NCBI GenBank assembly: GCA_018398765.1
Contig: JAHBMJ010001613.1
Coordinates: forward strand, 1 to 22,228
Direction: 5' to 3'
DNA from: Chromera velia
Taxonomy: Eukaryota > Sar > Chromeraceae
DNA length: 22,228 nucleotides
The translations under genes and the position numbers were made by a program. Below are positions 1 to 8,249 of this stretch, piece after piece (the first letter of the stretch is position 1; every line of letters starts with the position of its first letter). A model generated the notes under the pieces. It saw nothing but the letters and a program-made list of their open reading frames with translations, was not told where the DNA came from and made no database searches.

Positions 1-840
1 AATCAGCTGGATGCATTCTATCATGCACAGTTTCTACTCATTCTTCTCTCTCAGACTCTCGATCTCTCTTGATCTATGGTAAACAGACATCAGACTCAAA
101 CGATGCTATCCATTGCTTGAGTAACATGTTGCATGCTTGAATACGAAGGTCAGACTCGATCGATTTCAACAATTTTGATCGACGCGCGCGACACGTATGA
201 AACAAAGCGCGGCGGCGGAGCCTGGCGTTGGCACGCGGGCTCATTCAGATATAGCGCATGCGAGGGTCCAGAGGGCGGCGCCACAGGGTAGGACTCCACA
301 ATACTCCTTCTGTCGAGGAGGTCACGAGATCGAGATCAGATATAGGTGAAGCTATAGCCTAGCACTGAGTCGCCCAGACATTTATACACTAGCTGTTGCT
401 TCACATGGTGCCGGCTTCCGGGACGACCAGGCAGCCTCATTCACTCTTTCTCACTTGCTCTCCCAACACAAAAGAGTCTCGATCGGCAACTTGGCAGAAG
501 AGACAGAGGCAGTTGCTCTTTGCGTCTCTTGTAGTCACAACCTCATCTTGGTGCTTCGCATTCCGTCACCAGCATCAACGAGCACTTCATACCTTTTTGC
601 ATTACCTGCGCTCACTTTGTGCACAGGCCGTGAAGTTTTGACTTAGCACGGATTGACTTGACTTCGTTAGTGCCACTTTACAACATGCATTCTTGCCTTG
701 CACTTTAATTCTATTGCAATGATGCAACCGCCAAGTAAGCTAGTGCTTAAACGTTCATTTAATTCTAGGTTTAATTGAAATTAATCTTAGGTCTAAATTA
801 TCGGATAATACGATGGATATATATAGACCGTACTGACGGA

Positions 841-946
841 TCGACAGAGAGACGAAGTAAGCACGCAAGCAAGCACGGATCGAAGGAAGGAAGACGAAGG
901 AAGGAATGAAGGAAGCTAGGAAGGAAGACTACTGGGAAGACAGACA
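841..946. repeat. Degenerate GGAA/GAAG purine-rich simple repeat
   Basis: The plus strand runs through repeated GGAAGGAAG and GAAGGAAG units with interruptions. It is a degenerate tetranucleotide microsatellite and has no coding signal. Confidence 0.7.
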
Positions 947-1110
947 AACAGAAAAATAGTCTTCAAATAGACGGACGGTCACGGACCGAGGGAAGGATGA
1001 AAGACGTGCTAAACGAACGAATGGTCGCAGTAAAAGACAAAGACACACACATAGACGTCAGCAAAAACCCTGCAAGTAGTGTACAGTAATTAACTGTGTT
1101 ACCATCACCA

Positions 1111-1213
1111 TCACAAACACACGCACACACACACGCACACACACGCAGACGCACGGACACACACGCACACACACACACGCGCGCGCACACACGCACACGC
1201 ACGGACACACACG

Positions 1214-1257
<44 letters not shown>
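1111..1257. repeat. CA/TG microsatellite with GCAC interruptions
   Basis: This is a nearly continuous (CA)n tract with periodic ACGCAC and GCGCGC interruptions. Its right end, about 1218-1255, is a pure CA run. Read on the minus strand it yields spurious Val/Cys/Arg-rich reading frames. Confidence 0.95.
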
Positions 1258-1258
<1 letters not shown>

Positions 1259-1516
1259 TTTTTTAATGCATCTTCCACTTAAAGCACCAGGCTGAGCGCA
1301 CCCCAAGCCGTCCTCATGAATTCCCTATTGCATGGCGACTTGATGCAAGAGCACCGAAGTCAGCAAAGACTCCAAGAAATTCGTTTCAATCATCCCTCGA
1401 TGAAGCCAATGGCATACGAATCGCATCTTCCACGGTCAAATCATGCATCCAATTAACGGCTCTCAGCGTTTGGTCGAGACTGTACAGAACCTATTTTCAT
1501 TTTCTCATGCTTTCCC

Positions 1517-2680
1517 TCAGACACGAGGCGGGGCCAAAATCCATCTCTCATCTTTCTTTCTCCCATCCTCAAAACGCACCCACGTTTCCAATGCCTCCTC
1601 TCCGAAGAAGAATCGAAGCACACGAGCGCCCCTCTCCCAAGTCCCGTACCCTCCATACCCCGTGTGTCGACCGTAACAGAGCACAACTCCGTCTTTCGGA
1701 CAACAAAAGTCATTCCCATGATTGTGTCCAACAGACACAGCAGAGAAATTCAGATCTTTCAATGCTCTAAACAACCTGGTATCCTCCTCTGTAGGTGCGA
1801 TCCCATCCTCCTTCGACCCCCAACACTCCCCTTCAGACGCATCTGATGCAAACTCACCCCCTCCGGATCCTCTTGGCTCTCTGTGCAGATCCGCATACTG
1901 GGGAAGCGGTATGTGCACAAACAGCAGAAAGACAGCCTCTCGACAACGTTTCCTCCGGTCTCTCTCTCGAATTCTCCCCCCCTCCTCTTTCAGCCACACT
2001 ACCTCGTCCTCACTCACGATCTCCCTCATGGATCCCCCCCCACTGTCAAGAAACCACACCACCAGAGGAACACACGCATCGGATTTCTCGTCTGCGGAGG
2101 TATTTTCTGACGGTCCGCTTTGCTGTCTTCCAATCTGTAGATGGAAATTACTCAGCCCCGTTCCTTCACTACTTGCGAAATCGGACTTCGATTGACTCAA
2201 AGCGAACGACCTGTCGAACTCCATTAGCTCGGAACGGGAGGTGGAAGAGAGACGACGGGACTGCGTGACCCTCCACTCATGAGAAGGAGTGACGCTGTCC
2301 AACGGCATGTCATCGTGGTTCCCGAACGTTTGTGCCCAGCGCACCCCTCTATCCACACAGGGTTGAACAATTTGCCTCCAGTATTCTGTTGCGTTTTCTC
2401 TGATGTTGTTTCCAGTCAGCTGGTCTCCTGAGAAGACCACCAGATCTGGTTTCTCTGTATCTAAAATTGATTCCATCACACGGGTAGAGTTCCGGTCTTG
2501 TTCAGGACCCCAAAGCTTCTCGGGAGCCTCTCCAAAATGCAAATCTGCAAATTGGACAATCACAAAACTCTCTCCGGAAGAGCGGAGAACGGACCCACCA
2601 GCCCCCTGAGCCATCGGAACAAGAACACTGAGCACCAAAAGCCCTGTGCTCCGGGCCAGCCAATCGCAGTAGTGCCGCAT
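1517..2680 (-). CDS. Secreted calcineurin-like metallophosphoesterase (Dcr2/PAP28-29-like)
   Basis: The intact 387-residue single-exon frame starts at an ATG and ends at a TGA. The metal-binding motifs of calcineurin-like phosphoesterases appear in order: FADLHFGE near residue 44, SGDQLTGNN near 84, FGNHDD near 118, FVHIPLPQY near 256, and SVGHNHGNDFCC followed by YGRHTGYGGYG in the C-terminal third. The last two blocks are typical of the Dcr2/purple acid phosphatase 28-29 group, which uses a dinuclear metal centre to hydrolyse phosphomonoesters. Residues 8-26 are hydrophobic and end in AQG-A, consistent with a signal peptide, so the product is probably secreted or vacuolar. Two regions between motifs (about 130-200 and 270-295) are Ser/Gly-rich inserts. 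The neighbour at 3197 is divergently transcribed. The physiological substrate cannot be inferred. Confidence 0.9.
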   Translation of the reverse strand: MRHYCDWLARSTGLLVLSVLVPMAQGAGGSVLRSSGESFVIVQFADLHFGEAPEKLWGPEQDRNSTRVMESILDTEKPDLVVFSGDQLTGNNIRENATEYWRQIVQPCVDRGVRWAQTFGNHDDMPLDSVTPSHEWRVTQSRRLSSTSRSELMEFDRSFALSQSKSDFASSEGTGLSNFHLQIGRQQSGPSENTSADEKSDACVPLVVWFLDSGGGSMREIVSEDEVVWLKEEGGRIRERDRRKRCREAVFLLFVHIPLPQYADLHREPRGSGGGEFASDASEGECWGSKEDGIAPTEEDTRLFRALKDLNFSAVSVGHNHGNDFCCPKDGVVLCYGRHTGYGGYGTWERGARVLRFFFGEEALETWVRFEDGRKKDERWILAPPRV

Positions 2681-3196
2681 TCAGCAAGCTGAGTAGTAGA
2701 TTTGGAGACGGCTGGAGACGGCACTCAGAGTGCGTAGACGGCTGAACAAATCTTTGAGAGATTGGGGGGGACTCTGCAAAGATGGCGTAAAAATCGGTCC
2801 ATACCTCTCAAGATTCCTTCCAGTCTTAAGTCCTCGCGGATCTTCACGGCTTCTTCCATCACTGGACACGCAACCGGATGAATCAATTACGCATATAGGC
2901 ATACCATTGGCCGTGCGGGACGCCCCCCCTGGCAGGCCCCGCGGCGCCCCCATGGCGCCCCCCCCGCGGCCAATGAATGCATGCAGCGGCGGGCCGGCCG
3001 CGCGGCGGCGGTGGTCACGTTGTGCCAGAATCAAAGCACGACTTGGACAAGTTGCTCCGTGACAGACTATGTGCAGACAAGGCAGTGGAGTCATAAGATC
3101 AGTGGCCTTGTGGTCTCTCGGCCTTAGGCAGTGAGAAGACGGACCTTCGGTTGTGTCGGTTGTCTAGTTGTGGCAGGTGGATATCTTCCTGATCTG
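2681..3196. promoter_or_regulatory. Divergent promoter region with GC-rich core
   Basis: This ~515-bp gap separates two outward-facing genes and so must carry both promoters. Its centre (about 2920-3015) is strikingly GC-rich with several GGCGCC, CCGCGG and GGCCGG palindromes and runs of C. It also holds a CCAAT pentamer (CCAATGAATGCATGCAG, about 2970-2986). No TATA box is evident. The promoter role is inferred from gene orientation. Confidence 0.5.
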
Positions 3197-4174
3197 ATGG
3201 CATCTCGCAGCCCAAGAAAGGGGGACGTGAAAGAGGAGGGGGGTCCCCTGAGTATGATTATGACAGGACTCAGACGGCTGGGTCCGCTGGGGAGTGCAGG
3301 GAGGAAACAGAATGGTGAGGAAGAAGGTGACGGGTTTCTGCTGTCTTGTAAGGACAGACATGGGAAGGGTAGAGTTCCCCTTCATTTGCAAAGTAAGGCG
3401 GGAGGAAGCCCAGGAAGAGGGCACAATCTCCCTTACCCCGAGGACTTGGGGGATGGCGGGAAGTTCCTGCTGGTGGGCAGAGACGAGAATCGGAAGGGGC
3501 GAGTTCCCGTTCACAATCAGAGGCACGACAGAGCGGAGACGGCGCCTCCATCTTCTCATCCTGTCAGCGAGGGCGAAGAGCGAGGGTTTCTTTTTTCCTG
3601 TGGAGAAAGAAGATTGGCTGGCCGGACCCCTGTCCACGTACACAACAAGAAGGAACTCAGTGGAGAGATCTCTCCACACGCAGATGCGGGTGTGAGAACA
3701 CATCACGTTCTCTTCACTCATGGAGAGAGACGGCTGAAAGGACGACTTGGTCAAGAGGGGGGTGGGGTATGTGGGGAGGCTTCTCCTGCTGCTGGTGCCT
3801 CTGACCAAAAAGGAGGACTCAAATTCCATTGTTCTTCCGGAGAGAGAAGGATCAGGGGGCGTGTCCCCCTTCAAGAGGAGGGAGAGGGGGAAGATCACTC
3901 CTCTTGTTACAGTACCCCATGCTTGGACGACAAAGGCGACAGGTTTCTGCTTCCTTGCAGAGGCTCAGAACCAAGCAGAACGGGCAGAGTGCCTCCGTGT
4001 GTCCAGCGGCAGAGACGTCCGATGCAGAGGGGGGATACAGACACCTCCACCCAAGTCCCCCTCGATGAGCAGACTGAAGTTTCGTTTCATCAACCCACTC
4101 TGTCCTCCGAGTCCGAAATCCATCAGCCCAAATCCAAGCCCACCACAGACCTGTGCCGAGCCACACAAGTCTGA
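3197..4174 (+). CDS. Six-repeat basic protein, GERRxxGRVPxH repeats, unrecognised
   Basis: The 325-residue frame begins at the first in-frame ATG (3197), is open from at least 3131, and ends at a TGA. It contains six copies of a ~40-residue unit anchored on an F-L-L/F-x-C core followed by GERRxxGRVPxH. Anchors fall at residues 47, 90, 131, 171, 210 and 250 (nucleotides 3335, 3464, 3587, 3707, 3824, 3944), with spacings of 43, 41, 40, 39 and 40 residues. Examples are GERRLAGRTPVH in unit 3 and GERRIRGRVPL in unit 5. Val in the RVP block is written gtt, gtt, gtc and gtg, and Arg as aga, cga, cgg and cgt. This third-position drift argues for protein-level selection in this frame. The linkers are Gly/Glu/Ser-rich and the last ~55 residues are Ser/Thr/Pro/Gln-rich. 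I do not recognise the family. It could be one exon of a longer gene. Confidence 0.7.
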   Translation: MASRSPRKGDVKEEGGPLSMIMTGLRRLGPLGSAGRKQNGEEEGDGFLLSCKDRHGKGRVPLHLQSKAGGSPGRGHNLPYPEDLGDGGKFLLVGRDENRKGRVPVHNQRHDRAETAPPSSHPVSEGEERGFLFSCGERRLAGRTPVHVHNKKELSGEISPHADAGVRTHHVLFTHGERRLKGRLGQEGGGVCGEASPAAGASDQKGGLKFHCSSGERRIRGRVPLQEEGEGEDHSSCYSTPCLDDKGDRFLLPCRGSEPSRTGRVPPCVQRQRRPMQRGDTDTSTQVPLDEQTEVSFHQPTLSSESEIHQPKSKPTTDLCRATQV

Positions 4175-5042
4175 CCTATGCGGGCCACTTACAAAGGCCC
4201 GACGCACCGCTGGCGCTTTTCATTTGGCGTTGGACGGTGATGCCAGTCTTTTGTGTGTACATGCATGCATCGTCTGCTGCCTGTCCCATCCTGTCCTATT
4301 GAAAGATGCAAAAGCCGGGAGATCGCTCAATGCTTATGTATGCCTTTATTCTAATGTGACAATTTTGGTTTACTCCGAGGCTTGCGCGTGCTCTGTGTCA
4401 TGAAGTGAATTGAATTGAATTGAGGCGGGGTAGTGCATGTGCAAACAAACGAGTGCTGGTCGAGTGCCTGTTGACCTGTCTCATGAGACGGACTTTTTTT
4501 TGCTCCTTCTCCAACATGCAATGGAGTCCCTCCCTGTCTGTGTGTGTGTCGATGGCGTGAAATCTCAACAATGCACAATGCTCGTTGGAGGGCCGCTACT
4601 GAGTCTTGCCTGCCTGTCTGTGTGTCTTTCTGTGCGTCGTGATACCCCAAAAGGGAAGTGAATTTTTGCGAGAAAGCCAAACGGAGGTAAAGGGAAAGAA
4701 AACATTCAGTTGGCCTGCTGTCTGGCTGGTTGTGCGAAGTGTCTGTGTGAAAGAGGATGTGTGCGTTTGTGTATCTGTCTCTTTGTCGGTGATTCTTGAA
4801 TCCGTGACGTGGGAATCACGGTGGGATGAGTCCGATGAGAAAAAGGGGACGGCTGTTTTGAATCTAGTTTTGAATCCGTTCATTTATGTCTGAGCGTATC
4901 GGACCCTGCCGTATCCTTCGTTTGTCTTTTTGTCCAGGCTGTTTGCAAGCCAGCGGAAGGGCAAGGGGGGAACTGCATTTAAGATCCGTTCCTAGCACGT
5001 CCGCCTCATTCTTAATCTTCCATCCGTCTACGCAACCCTATA
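4175..5042. other. Spacer downstream of the repeat protein, no supported gene
   Basis: This is probably the 3' UTR and downstream spacer of the six-repeat gene. It contains a short GAATT tandem (about 4404-4422) and loose TCTG/TGTG-rich patches (about 4535-4640 and 4740-4790). No reading frame has recognisable content. Confidence 0.5.
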
Positions 5043-5279
5043 GGCGATGCACAGTGATAAAAAAAAAGAGAAAAAAAAATCTTGAGAAGCCTAATCTTAT
5101 TTATTTATTTTTTTAATTATTTTATTGGAAGTGTCAAACATATAACAAAAACATATCTATCTACAAAACCCACCTTTGCTAAGTTTGCTTAGACCTTTGA
5201 CCTCCAGACAAAAAAAAAAAAGAAAAAAAAAATTCTTGATACGTCTATTCCTTTTTTTTTTTTACCACTGTGCGTCGCC
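5043..5279. mobile_element. MITE-like element with terminal inverted repeats and TA flanks
   Basis: The left end reads GGCGATGCACAGTGATAAAA and the reverse complement of the right end reads GGCGACGCACAGTGGTAAAA. These differ at two of 20 positions, then run into A tracts on both arms. A TA dinucleotide flanks each side (5041-5042 and 5280-5281), as expected for a TA target duplication of Tc1/mariner-type elements. The 237-bp interior is AT-rich, with poly(A) and poly(T) runs and no coding capacity. The class assignment is inference from TIR plus TA. Confidence 0.65.
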
Positions 5280-5281
5280 TA

Positions 5282-5546
5282 GATGCAACCGTGCAACACC
5301 CCTGGCTACATTGTAACACTCTTAGTTCTATTCGATCGATCAGTCCTTTACTGTTCAGTCGTCGGGGAGCTACAAAAAAACAGGATAACTCATGTATACC
5401 TCAGTAGGTCTATCATTACCGATTCAACACTCGCCTCAACCCGCCCACAGTAACGGCCCTACTAAGGCTCTGTCATAATATAGCCTAGGCTTTGTTACAA
5501 GCACCGCTAATTTGAGCTCCTAACTCTTTCTAGATCACGAGAAATA
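5282..5546. other. Short spacer left of the LTR element
   Basis: No gene or clear repeat is seen. The stretch separates the MITE-like element from the left target-site duplication of the LTR element. Confidence 0.5.
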
Positions 5547-5551
5547 AGCCT
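5547..5551. repeat. Left target-site duplication AGCCT
   Basis: AGCCT abuts the left LTR and is matched exactly by 8245-8249 at the right end. Five bases is a usual duplication length for LTR retroelements. Confidence 0.75.
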
Positions 5552-5814
5552 CGTAACGATGTGAGCGTCTGAGTGACAATAAGTGGTTCCATGTGTCAGA
5601 ATGGAATGAGCCGCGCGCATGCCGAGCCTAGCCGCATGCATGGCGTCGCGCCGTCTATGAGTCAATACACATGCAATGCAAGTCTATGCAGGTCAGTCAG
5701 TCTGAAAGCAATAGAGCATTGCTTTAGAGAGAAGTACGAACCTTGCATGACAGAACTTGAACTTACGACCTATGAGCTCCGTTATGCTAGCCAACTAACT
5801 GCCACTCTCCAACG
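5552..5814 (+). repeat. 5' LTR of the retroelement
   Basis: This 263-bp copy differs from the right copy at three places (gagtgac/gaggga, gtcgcg/gtcgca, gacaga/gacaaa). Its last ~60 bp, read on the minus strand, resemble a tRNA (see the separate entry). A small reading frame crosses both copies and is a by-product of the repeat. Confidence 0.85.
5753..5810 (-). other. tRNA-Met-like relic, antisense within 5' LTR
   Basis: The minus strand has a D-arm/A-box-like TAGTTGGCTAGCATAACGG, then GAGCTCATAGGTCGTAAG and a B-box-like AGTTCAAGTTC (consensus GGTTCGANNCC). CTCATA plus AGGTCGT is the pattern seen around the anticodon and variable loop of tRNA-Met. The 3' half of the anticodon arm appears deleted, and the acceptor stem has no 3' partner. 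It is therefore a relic and not a functional tRNA gene. It may retain RNA polymerase III promoter boxes. Confidence 0.5.
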
Positions 5815-5825
5815 TGGTAGCAGAG
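5815..5825 (+). other. Primer-binding site for initiator tRNA-Met
   Basis: TGGTAGCAGAG starts at the first base after the 5' LTR. It is the exact complement of the CTCTGCTACCA 3' end known for animal initiator tRNA-Met. Match beyond 11 bases cannot be judged without the host tRNA sequence. Confidence 0.7.
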
Positions 5826-6005
5826 TGGTCGACCCGCTCAGATAAGGTAGATTCGTTGACCGTCTTTGACTGGTCGAATGAAGGTGTTGTCGCATCGTTC
5901 TCAGTTGGCGATTCCCTGAAGAGCGACGCACACAGCTACCCGAAAACATTCACAGGGACTTATTTCCCCGTGACAGGCTCCTTGCAGTTTCCTTTTCTTT
6001 GAAGA
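5826..6005 (+). other. Untranslated leader of the retroelement
   Basis: This ~180-bp stretch lies between the primer-binding site and the ATG of the internal frame. A packaging or dimerisation signal would be expected here by analogy, but none can be recognised from sequence alone. Confidence 0.4.
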
Positions 6006-7511
6006 ATGTCCAATCGGATGGTCGTGATGTCTGTGACGGATCGTTTCAGTCATTTTGTTTCGCTTGTTGAAGACTTTTCGGAGAAGTATGCGAACGTGTC
6101 CCTCAAGGAGGTGCGGAAGAACGGTGAGGCCTTCTTGCACGAGAGTCAACAACTGGTGGAGAAGCTTTCAGAGGTGGTAGGGGGCTGCCAACCGGCCGCG
6201 CCCACCCTTGAAGAGGAAGGGAAGGGCGATGAAGCAAAACAACGTCTGACCGGAAAGAAGCCGAAAGCACGCAGGAGTCGAAGATTGACGGCAGCAGCTT
6301 GGGCCAACAAGCAAGCGGCAGAGAAGCCAATGGCATCACAGCAGCCATCACAGCAGTCACCTGGAGATCAAAAAGCCGCTTCTGTGGGGAAAGAGAAAGG
6401 GAGAGGGAGGAGAAAGCAGGAAGGGCGCATTTCATGGCGCCGTTTACCAGTAAGGTCAGAGGGTAAGAGTCGCAGTGCGGTCGCGCGATTGGGAGAAGGA
6501 GGAGGGCGACTGCAGTCAGAAGGGCGGGGGTTTGGGAACAGCATCCAAGGCTCTCGTATGAATGTTCCGAGCGCTGTCGCCACGAGACAGGCAGGATTTG
6601 AGCCGCATGATATTTTGAACGGCCGAGGTGACAGTATGCGGTTGCGTGGCTCACCGCACGATGGCCTGGCGGGTGAGAACACTGTGAGAGCCAGATGGGG
6701 GAGTGTGTCCCCTGGCTTTGAGACGGAGGCAGGCGTTGTGTCTGGACAGGCAGTTGATGGAGAATTCGATTTTGGCGGGATGGATGGAGATGAGTTGATG
6801 GAAGAGGGCGGTGTTGATGTGATGGAAGAGGGAGGCACGTGGAAGGAGACGCCCCACACGACATTTGATTTTCCGGTTCCGTCTCCATCAGAAGAAGTGG
6901 TGCCGATGAGGCTCGGCTTAATCGAGCGGAGGCTATTCCCCGACGAGATTGGAGCTGGGTCGCAGTTCGGCCAGACAGAGGGTGGAGAGAGACGAGATGA
7001 CTGTGCAGGGCGGTCAGACGTGGAAACAGCACGCGAGACTGCTTTCAGGAAACACGGAGACGGGCGTGATTTAGTGAAGACAGGCAGAGCAGAAAGAAAG
7101 AAACAGAAGCGGCAGGAGAAGAAGGAGAGACAGAGACAAGAAAAACATGAAAGGGAGTTGAATTCATTGAGGGAAGAGAGGCAAGGGACGGTGGAAGTTG
7201 TGGTGTCGAGGCAAGCGAGACGAAAGCAGGAGAGGGAGGAGGTGAAGGAACGTAAAAAGGAGAGGGCAAAGGAGACGGAAAGAAAAAAGAAACGAACAGT
7301 TCAGCAGACGTCTGGTGGGCTTTGCAGACCACCTCAGTACGACCCTCTCGTGCGAGAGTACTGGCGAGATCTTTCCTTTCGGGTGTGGACGTTGGGCACG
7401 GATTTCGTACCAGAGATAACAGGGGTTGGCACGGCTGACTGGCATGCCTGCTTAGCACGTTCTCACCAAGGTGTTGAGCCGTTTGTCCCTCAGGTGTGGC
7501 ACGGGGTGTGA
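6006..7511 (+). CDS. Gag-position protein of the LTR element, unrecognised
   Basis: The 501-residue frame begins at an ATG and is the only substantial coding region between the LTRs. Residues 1-60 (MSNRMVVMSVTDRFSHFVSL...) look helical and moderately hydrophobic. Residues about 75-180 are basic and Gln/Arg/Gly-rich. A central acidic stretch (about 250-280) contains GDELMEEGG and DVMEEGG. Residues about 345-435 are extremely Lys/Glu/Arg-rich with RKKQKRQEKKERQRQEKHER, a likely coiled coil or nucleic-acid-binding helix. The final ~60 residues are less charged and Trp-containing (REYWRDLSFRVW, GTADWHACLA, PQVWHGV). There is no CCHC zinc knuckle, protease DTG/DSG or YxDD motif. Position suggests a Gag-like role, but it could be a captured host gene. 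Confidence 0.6.
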   Translation: MSNRMVVMSVTDRFSHFVSLVEDFSEKYANVSLKEVRKNGEAFLHESQQLVEKLSEVVGGCQPAAPTLEEEGKGDEAKQRLTGKKPKARRSRRLTAAAWANKQAAEKPMASQQPSQQSPGDQKAASVGKEKGRGRRKQEGRISWRRLPVRSEGKSRSAVARLGEGGGRLQSEGRGFGNSIQGSRMNVPSAVATRQAGFEPHDILNGRGDSMRLRGSPHDGLAGENTVRARWGSVSPGFETEAGVVSGQAVDGEFDFGGMDGDELMEEGGVDVMEEGGTWKETPHTTFDFPVPSPSEEVVPMRLGLIERRLFPDEIGAGSQFGQTEGGERRDDCAGRSDVETARETAFRKHGDGRDLVKTGRAERKKQKRQEKKERQRQEKHERELNSLREERQGTVEVVVSRQARRKQEREEVKERKKERAKETERKKKRTVQQTSGGLCRPPQYDPLVREYWRDLSFRVWTLGTDFVPEITGVGTADWHACLARSHQGVEPFVPQVWHGV

Positions 7512-7770
7512 AAGAATTAGCATGGTACTACGGAGTTTGCGTTGTGTATAACGGTGTGTGAATTCGTTTGGCTTTAGAATTCTTTGGTTGTCTGAGCGGC
7601 TGTGCCTGTTCTGACAGCATCCGACGGCATTGACGTTGAAAGTTGTTCATTTGTTGTTAGCTCTTGGTTAGTTCTTTTGCCTCGCTTGTCTGTTTATTGC
7701 AAGCTTGTTCGTAAATGTGAGCCAGATTTTTTTTTCTTTGGTCTACCGTGGAGTGTGTCACCGACCGCGT

Positions 7771-7981
7771 GTGGACGCGGTCCAGGAGGGGGAGGTGGCA
7801 CGGTGTAGGGAAGAGTGAGACGACGTGATTGAATCAGATTTAAGACGGCATCACTGTATGACTCGGTCTGAATGGACAAATGAATAAATGGAAAAAATTT
7901 GTTTCTAGATCGATGTTTTTAGCTTGTTTGTTGTTCTTTTTCTTCGGCCAGCGTGGACGTGGCCTGGAGGGAGTGGTGGCA
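7771..7981 (+). other. Duplicated pre-LTR segment with polypurine-tract candidates
   Basis: GTGGACGCGG...GGAGGGGGAGGTGGCACG (7771-7802) recurs, slightly diverged, as GTGGACGTGG...GGAGGGAGTGGTGGCACG (7953-7983), ending at the 3' LTR boundary. The second copy carries the likely polypurine tract (7966-7979) that would prime plus-strand synthesis. The first copy may be an internal duplicate. An AATAAA lies between them near 7881. Confidence 0.5.
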
Positions 7982-8244
7982 CGTAACGATGTGAGCGTCT
8001 GAGGGACAATAAGTGGTTCCATGTGTCAGAATGGAATGAGCCGCGCGCATGCCGAGCCTAGCCGCATGCATGGCGTCGCACCGTCTATGAGTCAATACAC
8101 ATGCAATGCAAGTCTATGCAGGTCAGTCAGTCTGAAAGCAATAGAGCATTGCTTTAGAGAGAAGTACGAACCTTGCATGACAAAACTTGAACTTACGACC
8201 TATGAGCTCCGTTATGCTAGCCAACTAACTGCCACTCTCCAACG
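7982..8244 (+). repeat. 3' LTR of the retroelement
   Basis: This is a direct copy of 5552-5814 with three substitutions and no gaps. It is preceded by a purine-rich tract and followed directly by the AGCCT target-site duplication. The tRNA-like minus-strand segment recurs at 8183-8240. Confidence 0.85.
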
Positions 8245-8249
8245 AGCCT
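8245..8249. repeat. Right target-site duplication AGCCT
   Basis: This exact copy of the pentamer at 5547-5551 abuts the end of the 3' LTR. Confidence 0.75.

Larger units (their letters stand above)
1..1516. other. Spacer with simple repeats, no supported gene
   Basis: No reading frame here shows recognisable motifs, and those above 60 codons are short or lie in repeats. The stretch holds a CpG-rich patch near 180-290, a GGAA-type purine-rich tract near 880-930 and a long CA tract (1111-1257). The phosphatase gene on the minus strand ends at 1517, so its 3' UTR and polyadenylation signal probably lie just to the left of that. Confidence 0.6.
5552..8244 (+). mobile_element. Non-autonomous LTR retroelement, complete, single ORF
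   Basis: The element has two direct repeats of 263 bp (5552-5814 and 7982-8244), aligned without indels and with three substitutions. The pentamer AGCCT lies immediately outside both ends (5547-5551 and 8245-8249), as expected for an integrase target-site duplication. The first base after the left repeat begins TGGTAGCAGAG, the complement of the 3' end of initiator tRNA-Met. A purine-rich stretch precedes the right repeat. The internal region carries one long frame (6006-7511) and no reverse transcriptase, integrase or protease motif. LTR ends are CGT...ACG rather than the usual TG...CA. The near-identical LTRs imply a recent insertion. Mobility in trans by a full-length relative is inferred. 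Confidence 0.8.

Noticed and set aside
963-1306. Two Cys/Val/Arg-rich frames of 82-95 codons on the minus strand
   Set aside because: They are translations of the CA/TG microsatellite.
1722-2268. Plus-strand frames of ~157 codons
   Set aside because: They lie opposite the phosphatase gene, have no motifs and are explained as its shadows.
3164-3898. 244-codon minus-strand frame showing repeated segments
   Set aside because: It is the antisense of the six-repeat gene. The repeat core is coherent and shows third-position drift only in the plus frame starting at 3197.
5573-5845. 90-codon frame in the 5' LTR and its 82-codon twin at 8021-8269
   Set aside because: Both are the same repeat read through. 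The similarity reflects LTR identity, and the frame ends outside the repeat at different places.
6103-7032. 309-codon minus-strand frame
   Set aside because: It is the antisense of the retroelement gene, rich in Ser/Pro/Leu as expected for a shadow of a Glu/Gly/Arg-rich frame.
5552-8244. Alternative reading of the two 263-bp repeats as independent tRNA-derived SINEs
   Set aside because: A single AGCCT duplication flanks the pair as a whole, and a primer-binding site follows the left copy directly. The tRNA-like part is kept as a component of the LTR.
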